Assembly (NCBI GenBank): GCA_023462275.1
Contig: JAEWYD010000245.1
Coordinates: 1 to 8,184 of the forward strand
DNA from: Actinomycetes bacterium
GTDB lineage: Bacteria > Actinomycetota > Actinomycetes > Actinomycetales > Cellulomonadaceae
DNA length: 8,184 bases
Reading direction: 5' to 3'
Shown here: positions 1-6,084 of the stretch, piece by piece
Layout of the letters: each line of letters opens with the position of its first letter
How positions within the stretch are numbered: the first letter of the stretch is position 1
Notes under the pieces: model-generated
Told to the model about the DNA's origin: nothing
The model's database searches: none
What the model saw: the letters and a program-made list of their open reading frames with translations, nothing else
Translations under genes and position numbers: made by a program

Positions 1-1138
1 CCTCCACCCCGGCCGTGACCGCCAGCTGCCCGCGCGACGCGCCGCGGGCGCGCATCAGGTCGTGCTCGCCGTCCCGCGCCTCCGCCAGCAGGCGCGCGGC
101 CTGCAGGAGGCCGGCGACGGCGAGGACGGCGAGGAGCAGACCCACGACCGTGACGCCCGCGCGCGTGACGAGGACTGTGGTGCCGAGCTCCCGCACCTCG
201 TCGGCGAGCGTCGTCGAGAGCGCGACGCCGTCCGCGACCCGGGTCAGCTCCCGCCCGAGACTCTCCCGACCGACGGCCAGGCGGTCCAGGAGGCCGCCCA
301 TGCCCGTCAGGCCGAGGCCCGCGACGTCGGGCCGGACGAGCACGCGCGCCTCGTCGACCACGAGGCCGTGCGCGTCGATCGTGCCCTCCGGGGCGATCAG
401 CGGGCCGACGGCGTCGGTCGAGCGGAAGCCGAACGACCAGGGCACCGGGAAGTCGCGGATCAGGCCGCGGCCGTGCAGCCGGTCCGTGCTCCACCAGTCG
501 CTCGAGGGGTCCTTGGCGTCGAAGACGCCGACCACCTCGACGCTGAAGCCGTCCACCCCGCGGCCGGCGAGCGCGACGACGTCGCCCACCCGCCAGCCGA
601 GCGTCTGGGCGGTCGCACTCGGCACGGCGACGGGCACCGGCGCGCTCGGGTCGGTCCCGGCCTCGGCCGGCGGCCACTCGCCCTCCGCCAGCGTCGCGTG
701 GTCGGTGACCCCGTCGAGCTCGCCCGTGTAGACGAGCGCCGGCTCGCCCTCGCGCGGGACGTCGTAGAAGTCGGACCACGCCTGGAAGACCGGCTCCTGC
801 GGGGTGCCGAGCAGGTGGTCGACGGCGTCCGTCGTGCGGGTCCGGGCCTCGGCCAGGGTGCTGTGGATCTGGGTGAGGTCGACCGAGAGCGGTGAGTCCT
901 CGAGGCGGGCGAGTCCCGAGCGCGCCGCGTGCTGCTCCGCCGTCGTCACCAGGAGCGTGAGCGTGCACGTCACGGTGGCGACGAGAAGGGCCACGCCCAT
1001 GACGACGGCCAGGAGGCTCCACTGGCCGCGGGAGCGCCGGCGGGCGATCCGGGTCGCCCAGGCCGGAGAGAGCAACGTCCGGCGCGCACGGTCGGAGGAT
1101 CCGCGCCGGTGAGGCGCGGACTGTGCGCCGTCGGGCAT
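1..1138 (-). CDS. FtsX-like ABC transporter permease, N-terminal part (open at left edge)
   Basis: The reading frame starts with ATG at 1138 and stays open for 379 codons to the left edge, so the C-terminal part is missing. A run of G residues merging into GGTGA lies just before the start and serves as ribosome-binding site. After a basic cytoplasmic N-terminus comes a membrane helix at about residues 41-65 (SLLAVVMGVALLVATV region). An extracytoplasmic domain of some 255 residues follows (about 66-320), then a second helix at about 328-350. Just after it is the ARDGEHDLMRARGASRGQL stretch (354-372), typical of the cytoplasmic loop that opens an FtsX domain. Such permeases in actinobacteria usually have 800-1000 residues with two FtsX domains, and work with a separate ATPase of the MacB/LolD type to move lipid, peptide or antibiotic substrates. 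Family assignment is by recognition; the substrate is unknown. The gene is downstream of zwf in the same direction but separated by 160 bases and a likely terminator, so it is probably transcribed on its own. Confidence 0.85.
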   Translation of the reverse strand, partial: MPDGAQSAPHRRGSSDRARRTLLSPAWATRIARRRSRGQWSLLAVVMGVALLVATVTCTLTLLVTTAEQHAARSGLARLEDSPLSVDLTQIHSTLAEARTRTTDAVDHLLGTPQEPVFQAWSDFYDVPREGEPALVYTGELDGVTDHATLAEGEWPPAEAGTDPSAPVPVAVPSATAQTLGWRVGDVVALAGRGVDGFSVEVVGVFDAKDPSSDWWSTDRLHGRGLIRDFPVPWSFGFRSTDAVGPLIAPEGTIDAHGLVVDEARVLVRPDVAGLGLTGMGGLLDRLAVGRESLGRELTRVADGVALSTTLADEVRELGTTVLVTRAGVTVVGLLLAVLAVAGLLQAARLLAEARDGEHDLMRARGASRGQLAVTAGVE

Positions 1139-1190
1139 CGTCACCCCCTGGTGCTCGCATCACCGCTGGTCAGGGCTGCAGTGTGCCATC

Positions 1191-1210
1191 GCGTGGGAGC
1201 GCGTGGGAGC
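1191..1210. repeat. 10-base tandem direct repeat upstream of the permease gene
   Basis: The ten bases GCGTGGGAGC occur twice in perfect tandem, about 53-72 bases upstream of the permease start codon. The spacing of one helical turn would suit two protein monomers bound on one face of the DNA, but it may be a chance duplication. No matching copy was noticed elsewhere in the window. Confidence 0.45.
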
Positions 1211-1253
1211 GTTCCCCGGTCACGGTTCGATTGCACGCGGGCCCGCCACGACG

Positions 1254-1277
1254 CCCGGCTCGGCGCGTGCCGCCGGG
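1254..1277 (-). terminator. GC-rich hairpin after zwf
   Basis: The arms CCCGGC (1254-1259) and GCCGGG (1272-1277) are perfect inverted repeats. Inside them GGC (1262-1264) pairs with GCC (1269-1271) around a four-base loop, with a two-base bulge on one side. The hairpin starts about 21 bases after the zwf stop codon. No T-tract follows, which is common for actinobacterial terminators, so the call rests on structure and position only. Confidence 0.45.
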
Positions 1278-1298
1278 TCGACCGGTACAGCCCCGGGG

Positions 1299-2789
1299 TC
1301 AGTCGCCCAGCGCCCACCCCTCGGGCGCGGCGAGGTCGTCGGCGGCGGCCGGGCCCCATGAGCCGGGCGCGTACGGCTGGACGTCCGGCCGGTCGGGTCC
1401 GAGCAGCGGCGCGAACGCGCGCCAGGCGCTCGCCAGGCCGGCCGGCGTCGTGAAGAGGGTGCGGTCGCCGCGCAGCACGTCGTCGAGCAGCGACGCGTAC
1501 GGTGGCAGCGGCTCGCCGGGCTGGACGTCGTCGAGGTCGAGGTGCGCGGTGCCGGCCGCGAGATCGAGGTCCGGGCCGGGCCGCTTGACCGCCGAGGTGA
1601 TCTCGATGGCGCCGTCGCCGGCCAGCGACAGGGAGATGCGGCCGGTGGGCACGGTGTCCCCGAAGAGGTGCTCGGGGTCGCGGCGCAGCAGGAGCGTGAC
1701 GCGCTGCGCGCCGGCCGCCATCCGCTTGCCCGTGCGCAGCAGGAACGGCACGCCCCGCCACCGGTCGTTGTCGATCCACAGGCGCGCCGCGATGAACGTG
1801 TCGGTCTGGGAGTCGGCCGCGACGCCCTCGATGTCGCGATAACCCTCGAACTGACCCAGCACCACGTCGGCGGTCGGGTCCAGGGGCCGGAAGTCGCCGA
1901 GCGCGTCCTCGCGGGCGCGGGCGAGGTCGCTCACGGCGAGGTGGCGCGGGGGCTCCATCGCGACCGCGGCCGCGACCTGGAAGAGGTGCGACACCACCAT
2001 GTCGAGCGCGGCGCCGGTGGCGTCGTAGAACTGCGCGCGCTGCGCGACGTCGAGCGTCTCCGGGACGTCGATCTGGACCTGCGTGACGTGCTCGCGGCTC
2101 CACACGCTGCCGAACAGCTCGTTGGCGAACCGCAGCACGTGGAGGTTCTGGGTCGCCTCCTTGCCGAGGAAGTGGTCGATCCGGAAGACCTGCTCCTCCT
2201 CCAGCACCTCGTGCACGACGTCGTCGAGCTCGCGGAAGCTGTCCGGCGACGTCCCGTAGGGCTTCTCGTACACGACGCGCACGGTGTCGCGCCGCCCGCC
2301 CGGGCCCTCGACGAGCCTGGCCGCGCCGAGGGCCCGGGTGAGGTCGGCGAACGCCTGCGGCGGGATCGCGAGGTAGTGCACGAGGGCGACCTCGGCCTCG
2401 TCGACGCCGGCGGCCTGCGCGAGCGTGCGGCGGACGTCGGCGACGACGCCGGGCAGCGGGCCGGCGTCGTCCGTCTGGACGGCCGCGGTGAAGAGGGAGT
2501 TCTTGGTGAGTGCCGCGACGTCGTCGTCGGTGGTGCCCTCGTGGCCGAACTCGGTGAGGGAGTCACGGACGAAGGACTCGTACTCCTCGGTGCCCACGAC
2601 GTTGCGGCCGGTGCCGAGGAGCGCCCAGTGCGGCGGCAGCAGGCCCCGGCGGTGCAGGGTGGCGAGCGAGGGCAGGACGAGCCGCTTCGCCAGGTCGCCG
2701 CGGCCCCCGTGCAGCACGAGCACGAGCGGGCGGTCGGGTGACGCCGGGTCGCTGTGCGTCGGTTGGGCGAGCTGCTCGGCCTTGGTCAC
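1299..2789 (-). CDS. zwf: Glucose-6-phosphate dehydrogenase (NADP-type family)
   Basis: This 496-residue cytoplasmic enzyme belongs to the family that oxidises glucose 6-phosphate to 6-phosphogluconolactone and makes NAD(P)H at the entry to the pentose phosphate pathway. Family motifs appear in order: nucleotide loop GGRGDLAK (28-35), YLAIPP (139-144), substrate-binding EKPYG (175-179), active-site RIDHFLGKE (203-211) with the D-H pair and Lys, the catalytic-base region DMVVSHLFQ (263-271, His268), DNDRWRGVPFLLRTGKRM (340-357) and YAPGSWGP (473-480). Length is normal. Two parts differ from the usual consensus: the loop is normally G-A-S/T-G-D-L-A, and GALRDMVQNH here reads GAALDMVVSH, although Asp and His are kept. 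The GTG start has GGAGG only one base upstream, an unusually tight spacing. It lies 10 bases after the preceding membrane-protein gene, so translation may be coupled. No opcA, tal, tkt or pgl is adjacent, unlike the usual actinobacterial zwf cluster, so this may be a second copy. Confidence 0.95.
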   Translation of the reverse strand: MTKAEQLAQPTHSDPASPDRPLVLVLHGGRGDLAKRLVLPSLATLHRRGLLPPHWALLGTGRNVVGTEEYESFVRDSLTEFGHEGTTDDDVAALTKNSLFTAAVQTDDAGPLPGVVADVRRTLAQAAGVDEAEVALVHYLAIPPQAFADLTRALGAARLVEGPGGRRDTVRVVYEKPYGTSPDSFRELDDVVHEVLEEEQVFRIDHFLGKEATQNLHVLRFANELFGSVWSREHVTQVQIDVPETLDVAQRAQFYDATGAALDMVVSHLFQVAAAVAMEPPRHLAVSDLARAREDALGDFRPLDPTADVVLGQFEGYRDIEGVAADSQTDTFIAARLWIDNDRWRGVPFLLRTGKRMAAGAQRVTLLLRRDPEHLFGDTVPTGRISLSLAGDGAIEITSAVKRPGPDLDLAAGTAHLDLDDVQPGEPLPPYASLLDDVLRGDRTLFTTPAGLASAWRAFAPLLGPDRPDVQPYAPGSWGPAAADDLAAPEGWALGD

Positions 2790-2799
2790 CCCTCCGACG

Positions 2800-3297
2800 C
2801 TACGACCGGGTCGTCGGGGGCGCGCGCCAGGCGACGACCGCCGCCCAGGTGAGCAGCGCGGCCACGGGCAGCGCCCAGAACCACAGGCCGAGGGCGGCGA
2901 GGCCGGCGTGGAACAGGGCGCCCCCCGCGAGCCCGACCGCGCGGCGCCGTCGCCCGCGCGACAGGCAGAGCACCGCCACCGCGAGCTCGTAGGCGACGCC
3001 GATCACTGGCACCCACAGGCGCGGGTGCATGCCGACCGTCGCGTCCCACGCGCGGTCCATGGGCCCCGGCGCGCCGAGCCAGTCGCCGAGGTCGACGTAG
3101 GCGCCGGGTGCCACGAGCGTGACTGCCGCGTTGACGACGGCGCCCAGCAGGAACCCGATGCCGACGACGACGGCGACCCACACCGCCCAGCGCGGGGTGC
3201 CCGCGTAGCCGTCGGTGAGCTCGTCCGCCGACGCCTCGGGCGCCGTCGGCGGGGCCGCCGGGGCGCGCGTCGTGGGGGCGTGGGGGTCGGAGGCCAT
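2800..3297 (-). CDS. Four-helix membrane protein of unknown function
   Basis: I do not recognise this 165-residue protein. A Pro/Ala-rich, probably cytoplasmic N-terminus (1-35) is followed by four predicted membrane helices at about residues 37-63, 94-112, 119-138 and 139-157. The loop between helices 2 and 3 is strongly basic (RGRRRR, 114-119), which places it and both termini in the cytoplasm. Helix 2 carries a Glu (LWVPVIGVAYELAVAVL) and helix 3 a His, the only clear polar groups inside the membrane. The stop codon is 10 bases before the zwf start, so the two genes are very probably one transcript with this gene first. The ATG at 3297 has no convincing ribosome-binding site. TTCACT lies seven bases before it and could be a weak -10 box of a leaderless mRNA. 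A small DoxX-like protein was considered but no diagnostic motif supports it. Confidence 0.75.
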   Translation of the reverse strand: MASDPHAPTTRAPAAPPTAPEASADELTDGYAGTPRWAVWVAVVVGIGFLLGAVVNAAVTLVAPGAYVDLGDWLGAPGPMDRAWDATVGMHPRLWVPVIGVAYELAVAVLCLSRGRRRRAVGLAGGALFHAGLAALGLWFWALPVAALLTWAAVVAWRAPPTTRS

Positions 3298-3363
3298 GGC
3301 CGCCAGTGAATCAGGAACGCCCGCGGGAGCGCCGGGTCGATCGTCCTCGGCGCGTCGCGGTGC

Positions 3364-3389
3364 GCCCGGGTGGCGGGGTGGACCCGGGC
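3364..3389 (-). terminator. Perfect 8-base-pair hairpin after the ZIP transporter gene
   Basis: GCCCGGGT (3364-3371) and ACCCGGGC (3382-3389) are perfect inverted repeats around a ten-base loop. The hairpin begins about 13 bases after the stop codon of the ZIP gene and precedes the next gene in the same direction. There is no T-tract. Structure and position fit an intrinsic or partly Rho-assisted terminator. Confidence 0.55.
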
Positions 3390-3402
3390 CGGCGGCGGTG
3401 CG

Positions 3403-4149
3403 TCAGGCCCGGGAGATCGTGAAGGCGACGAGGAAGCCCAGCGTCGTCACCAGGCCGGTCAGCATGTGCGCGCGCTCGAACGCCTCGGGGATCATCGTGT
3501 CCGCGATCATCGTGAGGATGGCGCCGGCCGCGACCGCGGTGATGGTGGCGACGACCTCGGGGCTGGCGTCGGCGAGCGTGACGTAGCCCGTGGCCGAGGC
3601 GGCCGCGACCACGACGGCGATGACCGCCCACAGCCCCATCACGTAGCGCACCGAGCGCCCCGCCTGCCGCATGCCGGCCGCGCTCGACAGCCCCTCGGGG
3701 ACGTTCGAGATGACGACGGCGGCGACCACCGCGACGCTCACGCCGGAGCCGTCGAGGAGGCTGATCCCGAGGACGACGGACTCCGGGATGCCGTCGAGCA
3801 GCGAGCCGACCGCGATCGCCGTGCCGCTGCCGCCGACGTCAGGCGACGGCTGGCGGTCGCCCGAGCGCTTGCGGTGCCGCGCGCCGTAGCGGGCCAGCCA
3901 GGCGTTGGCGCCGACGTAGGCGACGGCGCCGGCGAGGAAGCCGAGCACGGTGGGCCGCAGGCCGCCGGTCTCCTCGGCCTCCAGCGCGAGGTCGAAGGCC
4001 AGGGCGGAGATCAGCACGCCCGCGCCGAACGCCATGACCGTCGCGATGACGGTCTGGCGCACGCGCGCGAACCACCCGACCAGGGCGCCGACGACGAGGG
4101 CGAGACCCCCGACACCACCCCAGACCGCAGCCTCCACCCACCCGCTCAC
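3403..4149 (-). CDS. ZIP-family divalent metal transporter
   Basis: This 248-residue integral membrane protein matches the ZIP (zinc/iron permease) family, which brings Zn2+ or related metals into the cytoplasm. About seven to eight hydrophobic helices are visible. The two metal-site helices read GSLLDGIPESVVLGISLL (about residues 115-132, Asp119, Pro122, Glu123) and ISNVPEGLSSAAGM (about 147-160, Asn149, Glu152). The usual His in the first motif is Asp and the usual His before the second is replaced by Ser-Asn, so metal preference may differ from classical zinc importers. Helix 2 has an acidic residue (FDLALEAEE). The loop between helices 3 and 4 (about 88-109) is basic and lacks the His-rich stretch common in ZIP proteins. 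I chose the GTG at 4149 because TAGCGT sits exactly seven bases before it and no ribosome-binding site is present; GTG at 4158 would add three residues. The gene is probably transcribed alone, ending at the hairpin at 3364-3389. Confidence 0.88.
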   Translation of the reverse strand: MSGWVEAAVWGGVGGLALVVGALVGWFARVRQTVIATVMAFGAGVLISALAFDLALEAEETGGLRPTVLGFLAGAVAYVGANAWLARYGARHRKRSGDRQPSPDVGGSGTAIAVGSLLDGIPESVVLGISLLDGSGVSVAVVAAVVISNVPEGLSSAAGMRQAGRSVRYVMGLWAVIAVVVAAASATGYVTLADASPEVVATITAVAAGAILTMIADTMIPEAFERAHMLTGLVTTLGFLVAFTISRA

Positions 4150-4156
4150 GCCGGCC

Positions 4157-4162
4157 ACGCTA
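4157..4162 (-). promoter_or_regulatory. Candidate -10 box for a leaderless ZIP transporter mRNA
   Basis: On the minus strand TAGCGT fits TANNNT and is followed by seven bases and then GTG at 4149. That is the usual distance from a -10 box to the transcription start, so the mRNA would begin at the start codon. No good -35 box is seen 17-18 bases upstream. Confidence 0.4.
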
Positions 4163-4238
4163 GACCGGCCCCAGGGGGCGCGCCGGTCGTCGGCGCTGCG
4201 GGGTTGGTCCTGCGGCGACGGCTCGGTGGTGGCGCCGG

Positions 4239-4294
4239 TCCTGCGGCGTCAGTCCTGCGGCGTCAGTGCTGCGGCGTCAGTGCTGCGGCGTCAG
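4239..4294. repeat. Four tandem copies of a 14-base repeat across a stop codon
   Basis: Plus-strand units are TCCTGCGGCGTCAG (4239-4252 and 4253-4266) and TGCTGCGGCGTCAG (4267-4280 and 4281-4294). Units within each pair are identical and the pairs differ by one base. A degenerate fifth copy lies at 4208-4221. On the minus strand the copy at 4281-4294 encodes the last residues (LTPQ plus part of His) of the deazaflavin-type oxidoreductase, and the TGA stop falls in the next copy. Confidence 0.85.
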
Positions 4295-4714
4295 CACGAA
4301 CACGGGGATCTGCCGGTCCGTCTTGGTCTGGTAGGTCGCGTAGTCGGGCCAGACGGCGACCGCGCGCTCCCACCAGAGGTCGCGCTCGGCGCCCGTGGCC
4401 TCGTGCGCGACGTAGTCCCGCTTGGTCGGACCGTCCTGCAGCTCCACGTGCGGGTTGGCGACCACGTTGTGGTACCAGACGGGGTGGCTCGGTGCGCCGC
4501 CCTTGGACGCGACGACGGCGTACTCGCCCTCGTGCTCGACGCGCATCAGCGGGGTCTTGCGCAGCTGCCCGGTCTTCGCGCCGACCGTGGTCAGGACGAT
4601 GATCGGCACGCCGTTGAGGGTGTTCGCCTCGGTCCCGCCGGAGGCCTCGAAGGCCTCGACCTGGTTCCGCGCGAAGTCGCTGGGGCTGGGGACGTACTCA
4701 CCGGTGAGAGGCAT
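4277..4714 (-). CDS. Deazaflavin (F420)-dependent nitroreductase-family protein
   Basis: The 145-residue protein matches the small split-barrel family of F420-binding oxidoreductases named after mycobacterial Ddn, which uses reduced F420 to reduce quinones, nitro compounds or other acceptors. Characteristic stretches are EANTL (29-33), the cofactor-phosphate-binding strand TTVGAKTGQLRKTPLM (42-57), ASKGGAP (69-75), HPVWYHN with NPHVELQDG (77-95), and the C-terminal YQTKTDRQIPVFVLT (128-142). Length is typical for the family. I chose the ATG at 4714 because the protein then starts MPLTGEY, as I expect for the family, and GGTGA lies five bases upstream. In-frame alternatives are GTG at 4723 and ATG at 4747. 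The natural acceptor cannot be told from sequence. The last five codons and the stop are part of a 14-base tandem repeat, so the end of the gene has been shaped by slippage. Confidence 0.9.
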   Translation of the reverse strand: MPLTGEYVPSPSDFARNQVEAFEASGGTEANTLNGVPIIVLTTVGAKTGQLRKTPLMRVEHEGEYAVVASKGGAPSHPVWYHNVVANPHVELQDGPTKRDYVAHEATGAERDLWWERAVAVWPDYATYQTKTDRQIPVFVLTPQH

Positions 4715-4792
4715 GTCGGTCACCAACGCCGTCGGTGGTCCGGGCATTCCGGGCGTCGTGCCGGGGCGGACGGGTGCGCCGCGACCGCGCGT

Positions 4793-5350
4793 TCAGTCCC
4801 ACCACAGGCGCCAGCACGGCTCGTACGGCCGCCACGGGTTGACCCGGGCGACGACGGCGTCCGGCTCGCGCCGCGCCCCGGTGATCCCGAGCGTCTGCGC
4901 CACGGCCCAGACCGGCTCGAGGTCGTGCAGGCCGTAGAGGTCGACGCCCTCGGCGGTGATGCGCTCGTCGGTGCGTGCCGGCCCGACGAGGTAGCCGTGC
5001 ACCTCGACGTCGTCCGGGTGGTCGGTCGCCGCGCGCAGCAGCGCGCCCAGCGTCGGTGCGTCGTTCTGCCGGTCCGCCAGCTGCTCCGGCGTCAGCAGCC
5101 CGAGCAGCTCGCCCGCCGCCGACGCGTCCAGGCCGGCGTACCGGGCCAGGTCCGCGTCGTCGTCGGGCAGGTGCGTGACGAACGGCTCGACGAGGCGGGC
5201 CACGCCCTGGGTCACCAGCCAGCCCCGCTCGTCGTCGAGCGCCGTCCGCGGTGGCGCGCCCGGGTCCCGCAGCACCTCCGCGCGTTGGGCGGCGTACGTC
5301 GCGCACAGGCAGAAGGCGTGGTCGGCGGTGTCGGCGGGGCGCTGGGGCAT
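4793..5350 (-). CDS. Uncharacterised 185-residue cytoplasmic protein
   Basis: I do not recognise the family. The protein has no signal peptide or membrane helix and is acidic. Visible marks are a short Cys-X-Cys motif near the start (HAFCLCATYAAQR, Cys14 and Cys16), GWLVTQGVARLVEPFVTHLP (43-62), a helical middle rich in Ala, Asp and Leu, and a Trp-rich end (VNPWRPYEPCWRLWWD, with Cys179). The three Cys residues might bind a metal or be redox-active; this is only a possibility. The ATG at 5350 was chosen because GAGGA lies six bases before it. The frame extends upstream to 5554, but that part is Arg/Pro/Gly-rich low-complexity translation that looks non-coding and would overlap the start of the divergent flavodoxin gene. 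It lies upstream of the F420-type oxidoreductase gene in the same direction with a gap of 78 bases, so a shared transcript is possible. Confidence 0.75.
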   Translation of the reverse strand: MPQRPADTADHAFCLCATYAAQRAEVLRDPGAPPRTALDDERGWLVTQGVARLVEPFVTHLPDDDADLARYAGLDASAAGELLGLLTPEQLADRQNDAPTLGALLRAATDHPDDVEVHGYLVGPARTDERITAEGVDLYGLHDLEPVWAVAQTLGITGARREPDAVVARVNPWRPYEPCWRLWWD

Positions 5351-5539
5351 CAGGGTCCTCGTGCTCGTGGGCGGCGTGCTCGCCGGGCGGCGCGCCGCGG
5401 CTCGGCGACCACCCTCGCCGTCGGGCGACCGGCGCCCCGAGAGAGGCCCGCGCCTGCTGTGGACCCCCACCGGGTCGCGGGTCCTGTGGGCGACCGGACC
5501 GGCCCCTCCGAACCCCGGACGCGGCGCCCCGCACGCGCC

Positions 5540-5545
5540 TACTGT
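5540..5545 (+). promoter_or_regulatory. Candidate -10 box for a leaderless flavodoxin-gene mRNA
   Basis: TACTGT fits TANNNT and is followed by seven bases and then the ATG at 5553, which has no clear ribosome-binding site. Transcription would start at or next to the A of the ATG. About 17-18 bases upstream is only CGGACG, a weak match to a -35 box. Confidence 0.45.
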
Positions 5546-5552
5546 GCGGACC

Positions 5553-6044
5553 ATGACCGTTCTCGTGGCCTACGGATCCAAGCGGGGCGGCAGCGCCGGC
5601 CTCGCGGAGATGATCGGGGACGCCCTGCGCGCCGCGGGAAGCCAGGTGCGGGTGGAGCCGGCCCGCGCCGTCGGCGGCCTGGACGGGGTGACGGCCGCGA
5701 TCGTCGTCGGCGGGCTGTACGCCAACCGCTGGCACCGCGACGCGCGCGTCTTCACCGCCCGGCATCGCCGCGCGCTCGCGGACATCCCGGTCTGGCTCGT
5801 CGCGTCCGGCCCGCTCGACGACTCCGCGGACGCCGGCACCATCCCCGCGGTGCCGCAGGTCGCGGCGGCCGTCGCGCGCCTCGGCGCCCGCGGCGAGGTC
5901 ACCTTCGGCGGCTTCCTCGCGCCCGACGCGAAGGGCTTCCCCGCCAGCGCGATGGCCAAGAACGGCAAGGCCGGCGACTGGCGCAACCCGGAGCGGGTGC
6001 GGGCGTGGGTCGCGCAGGTGGTCGGCGAGCTCACCGGACCCTGA
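5553..6044 (+). CDS. Flavodoxin-domain protein (HemG-like, Flavodoxin_5 type)
   Basis: The 163-residue protein resembles the Flavodoxin_5 group, which includes FMN-binding menaquinone-dependent protoporphyrinogen oxidase HemG and many actinobacterial relatives of unproven role. The first strand and phosphate loop read TVLVAYGSKRGGSAGLAEMI (2-21), in place of the classical T-X-T-G-X-T loop. VVGGLYANRWHRDA (51-64) and WLVASGPLDD (81-90) are the next FMN-contact regions, followed by FGGFLAP (118-124) and DWRNPERVRAWV (142-153) near the end. There is no membrane segment. It is the first plus-strand gene after a divergent gap, and the peroxidase gene begins 40 bases downstream, so the two may share a transcript despite a hairpin between them. 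A role in heme synthesis is not supported by neighbours; electron transfer or quinone reduction is equally possible. Confidence 0.85.
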   Translation: MTVLVAYGSKRGGSAGLAEMIGDALRAAGSQVRVEPARAVGGLDGVTAAIVVGGLYANRWHRDARVFTARHRRALADIPVWLVASGPLDDSADAGTIPAVPQVAAAVARLGARGEVTFGGFLAPDAKGFPASAMAKNGKAGDWRNPERVRAWVAQVVGELTGP

Positions 6045-6047
6045 CGG

Positions 6048-6068
6048 CGGGAAGCGCGGGCGCTCCCG
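6048..6068 (+). terminator. Hairpin between flavodoxin and peroxidase genes
   Basis: The left arm CGGGAAGCGC (6048-6057) pairs with GCGCTCCCG (6060-6068), leaving a single bulged A and a very small loop. It begins four bases after the flavodoxin stop codon and has no T-tract. It could weaken read-through into the peroxidase gene or protect the upstream mRNA end. No separate promoter is obvious in the 16 bases that remain before the next start. Confidence 0.4.
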
Positions 6069-6084
6069 GCGCGTTGCCCCCTGC

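Noticed and set aside
62..895. Plus-strand open frames opposite the permease gene
   Set aside because: The minus-strand frame gives two membrane helices and the FtsX-type LMRARGASRGQL motif; the plus-strand frames give Arg-rich noise.
1542..2741. A 399-codon open frame on the plus strand
   Set aside because: It is the exact antisense shadow of zwf, whose motifs are unmistakable on the minus strand.
4239..4294. CRISPR array
   Set aside because: The 14-base units are contiguous with no spacers, and there are no cas genes.
3370..4602. A 410-codon open frame on the plus strand
   Set aside because: It lies antisense to the ZIP gene and part of the F420-type gene and encodes Asp/Arg/Gly-rich sequence without recognisable features.
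5351..5554. N-terminal extension of the 185-residue protein to 5554
   Set aside because: The added 68 residues are Arg/Gly/Pro-rich, overlap the start of the divergent flavodoxin gene and its promoter, and the ATG at 5350 has its own ribosome-binding site.
5553..6044. Calling the flavodoxin-domain gene hemG
   Set aside because: Only the general Flavodoxin_5 layout is visible and there are no heme genes nearby, so a specific protoporphyrinogen oxidase function is not supported.
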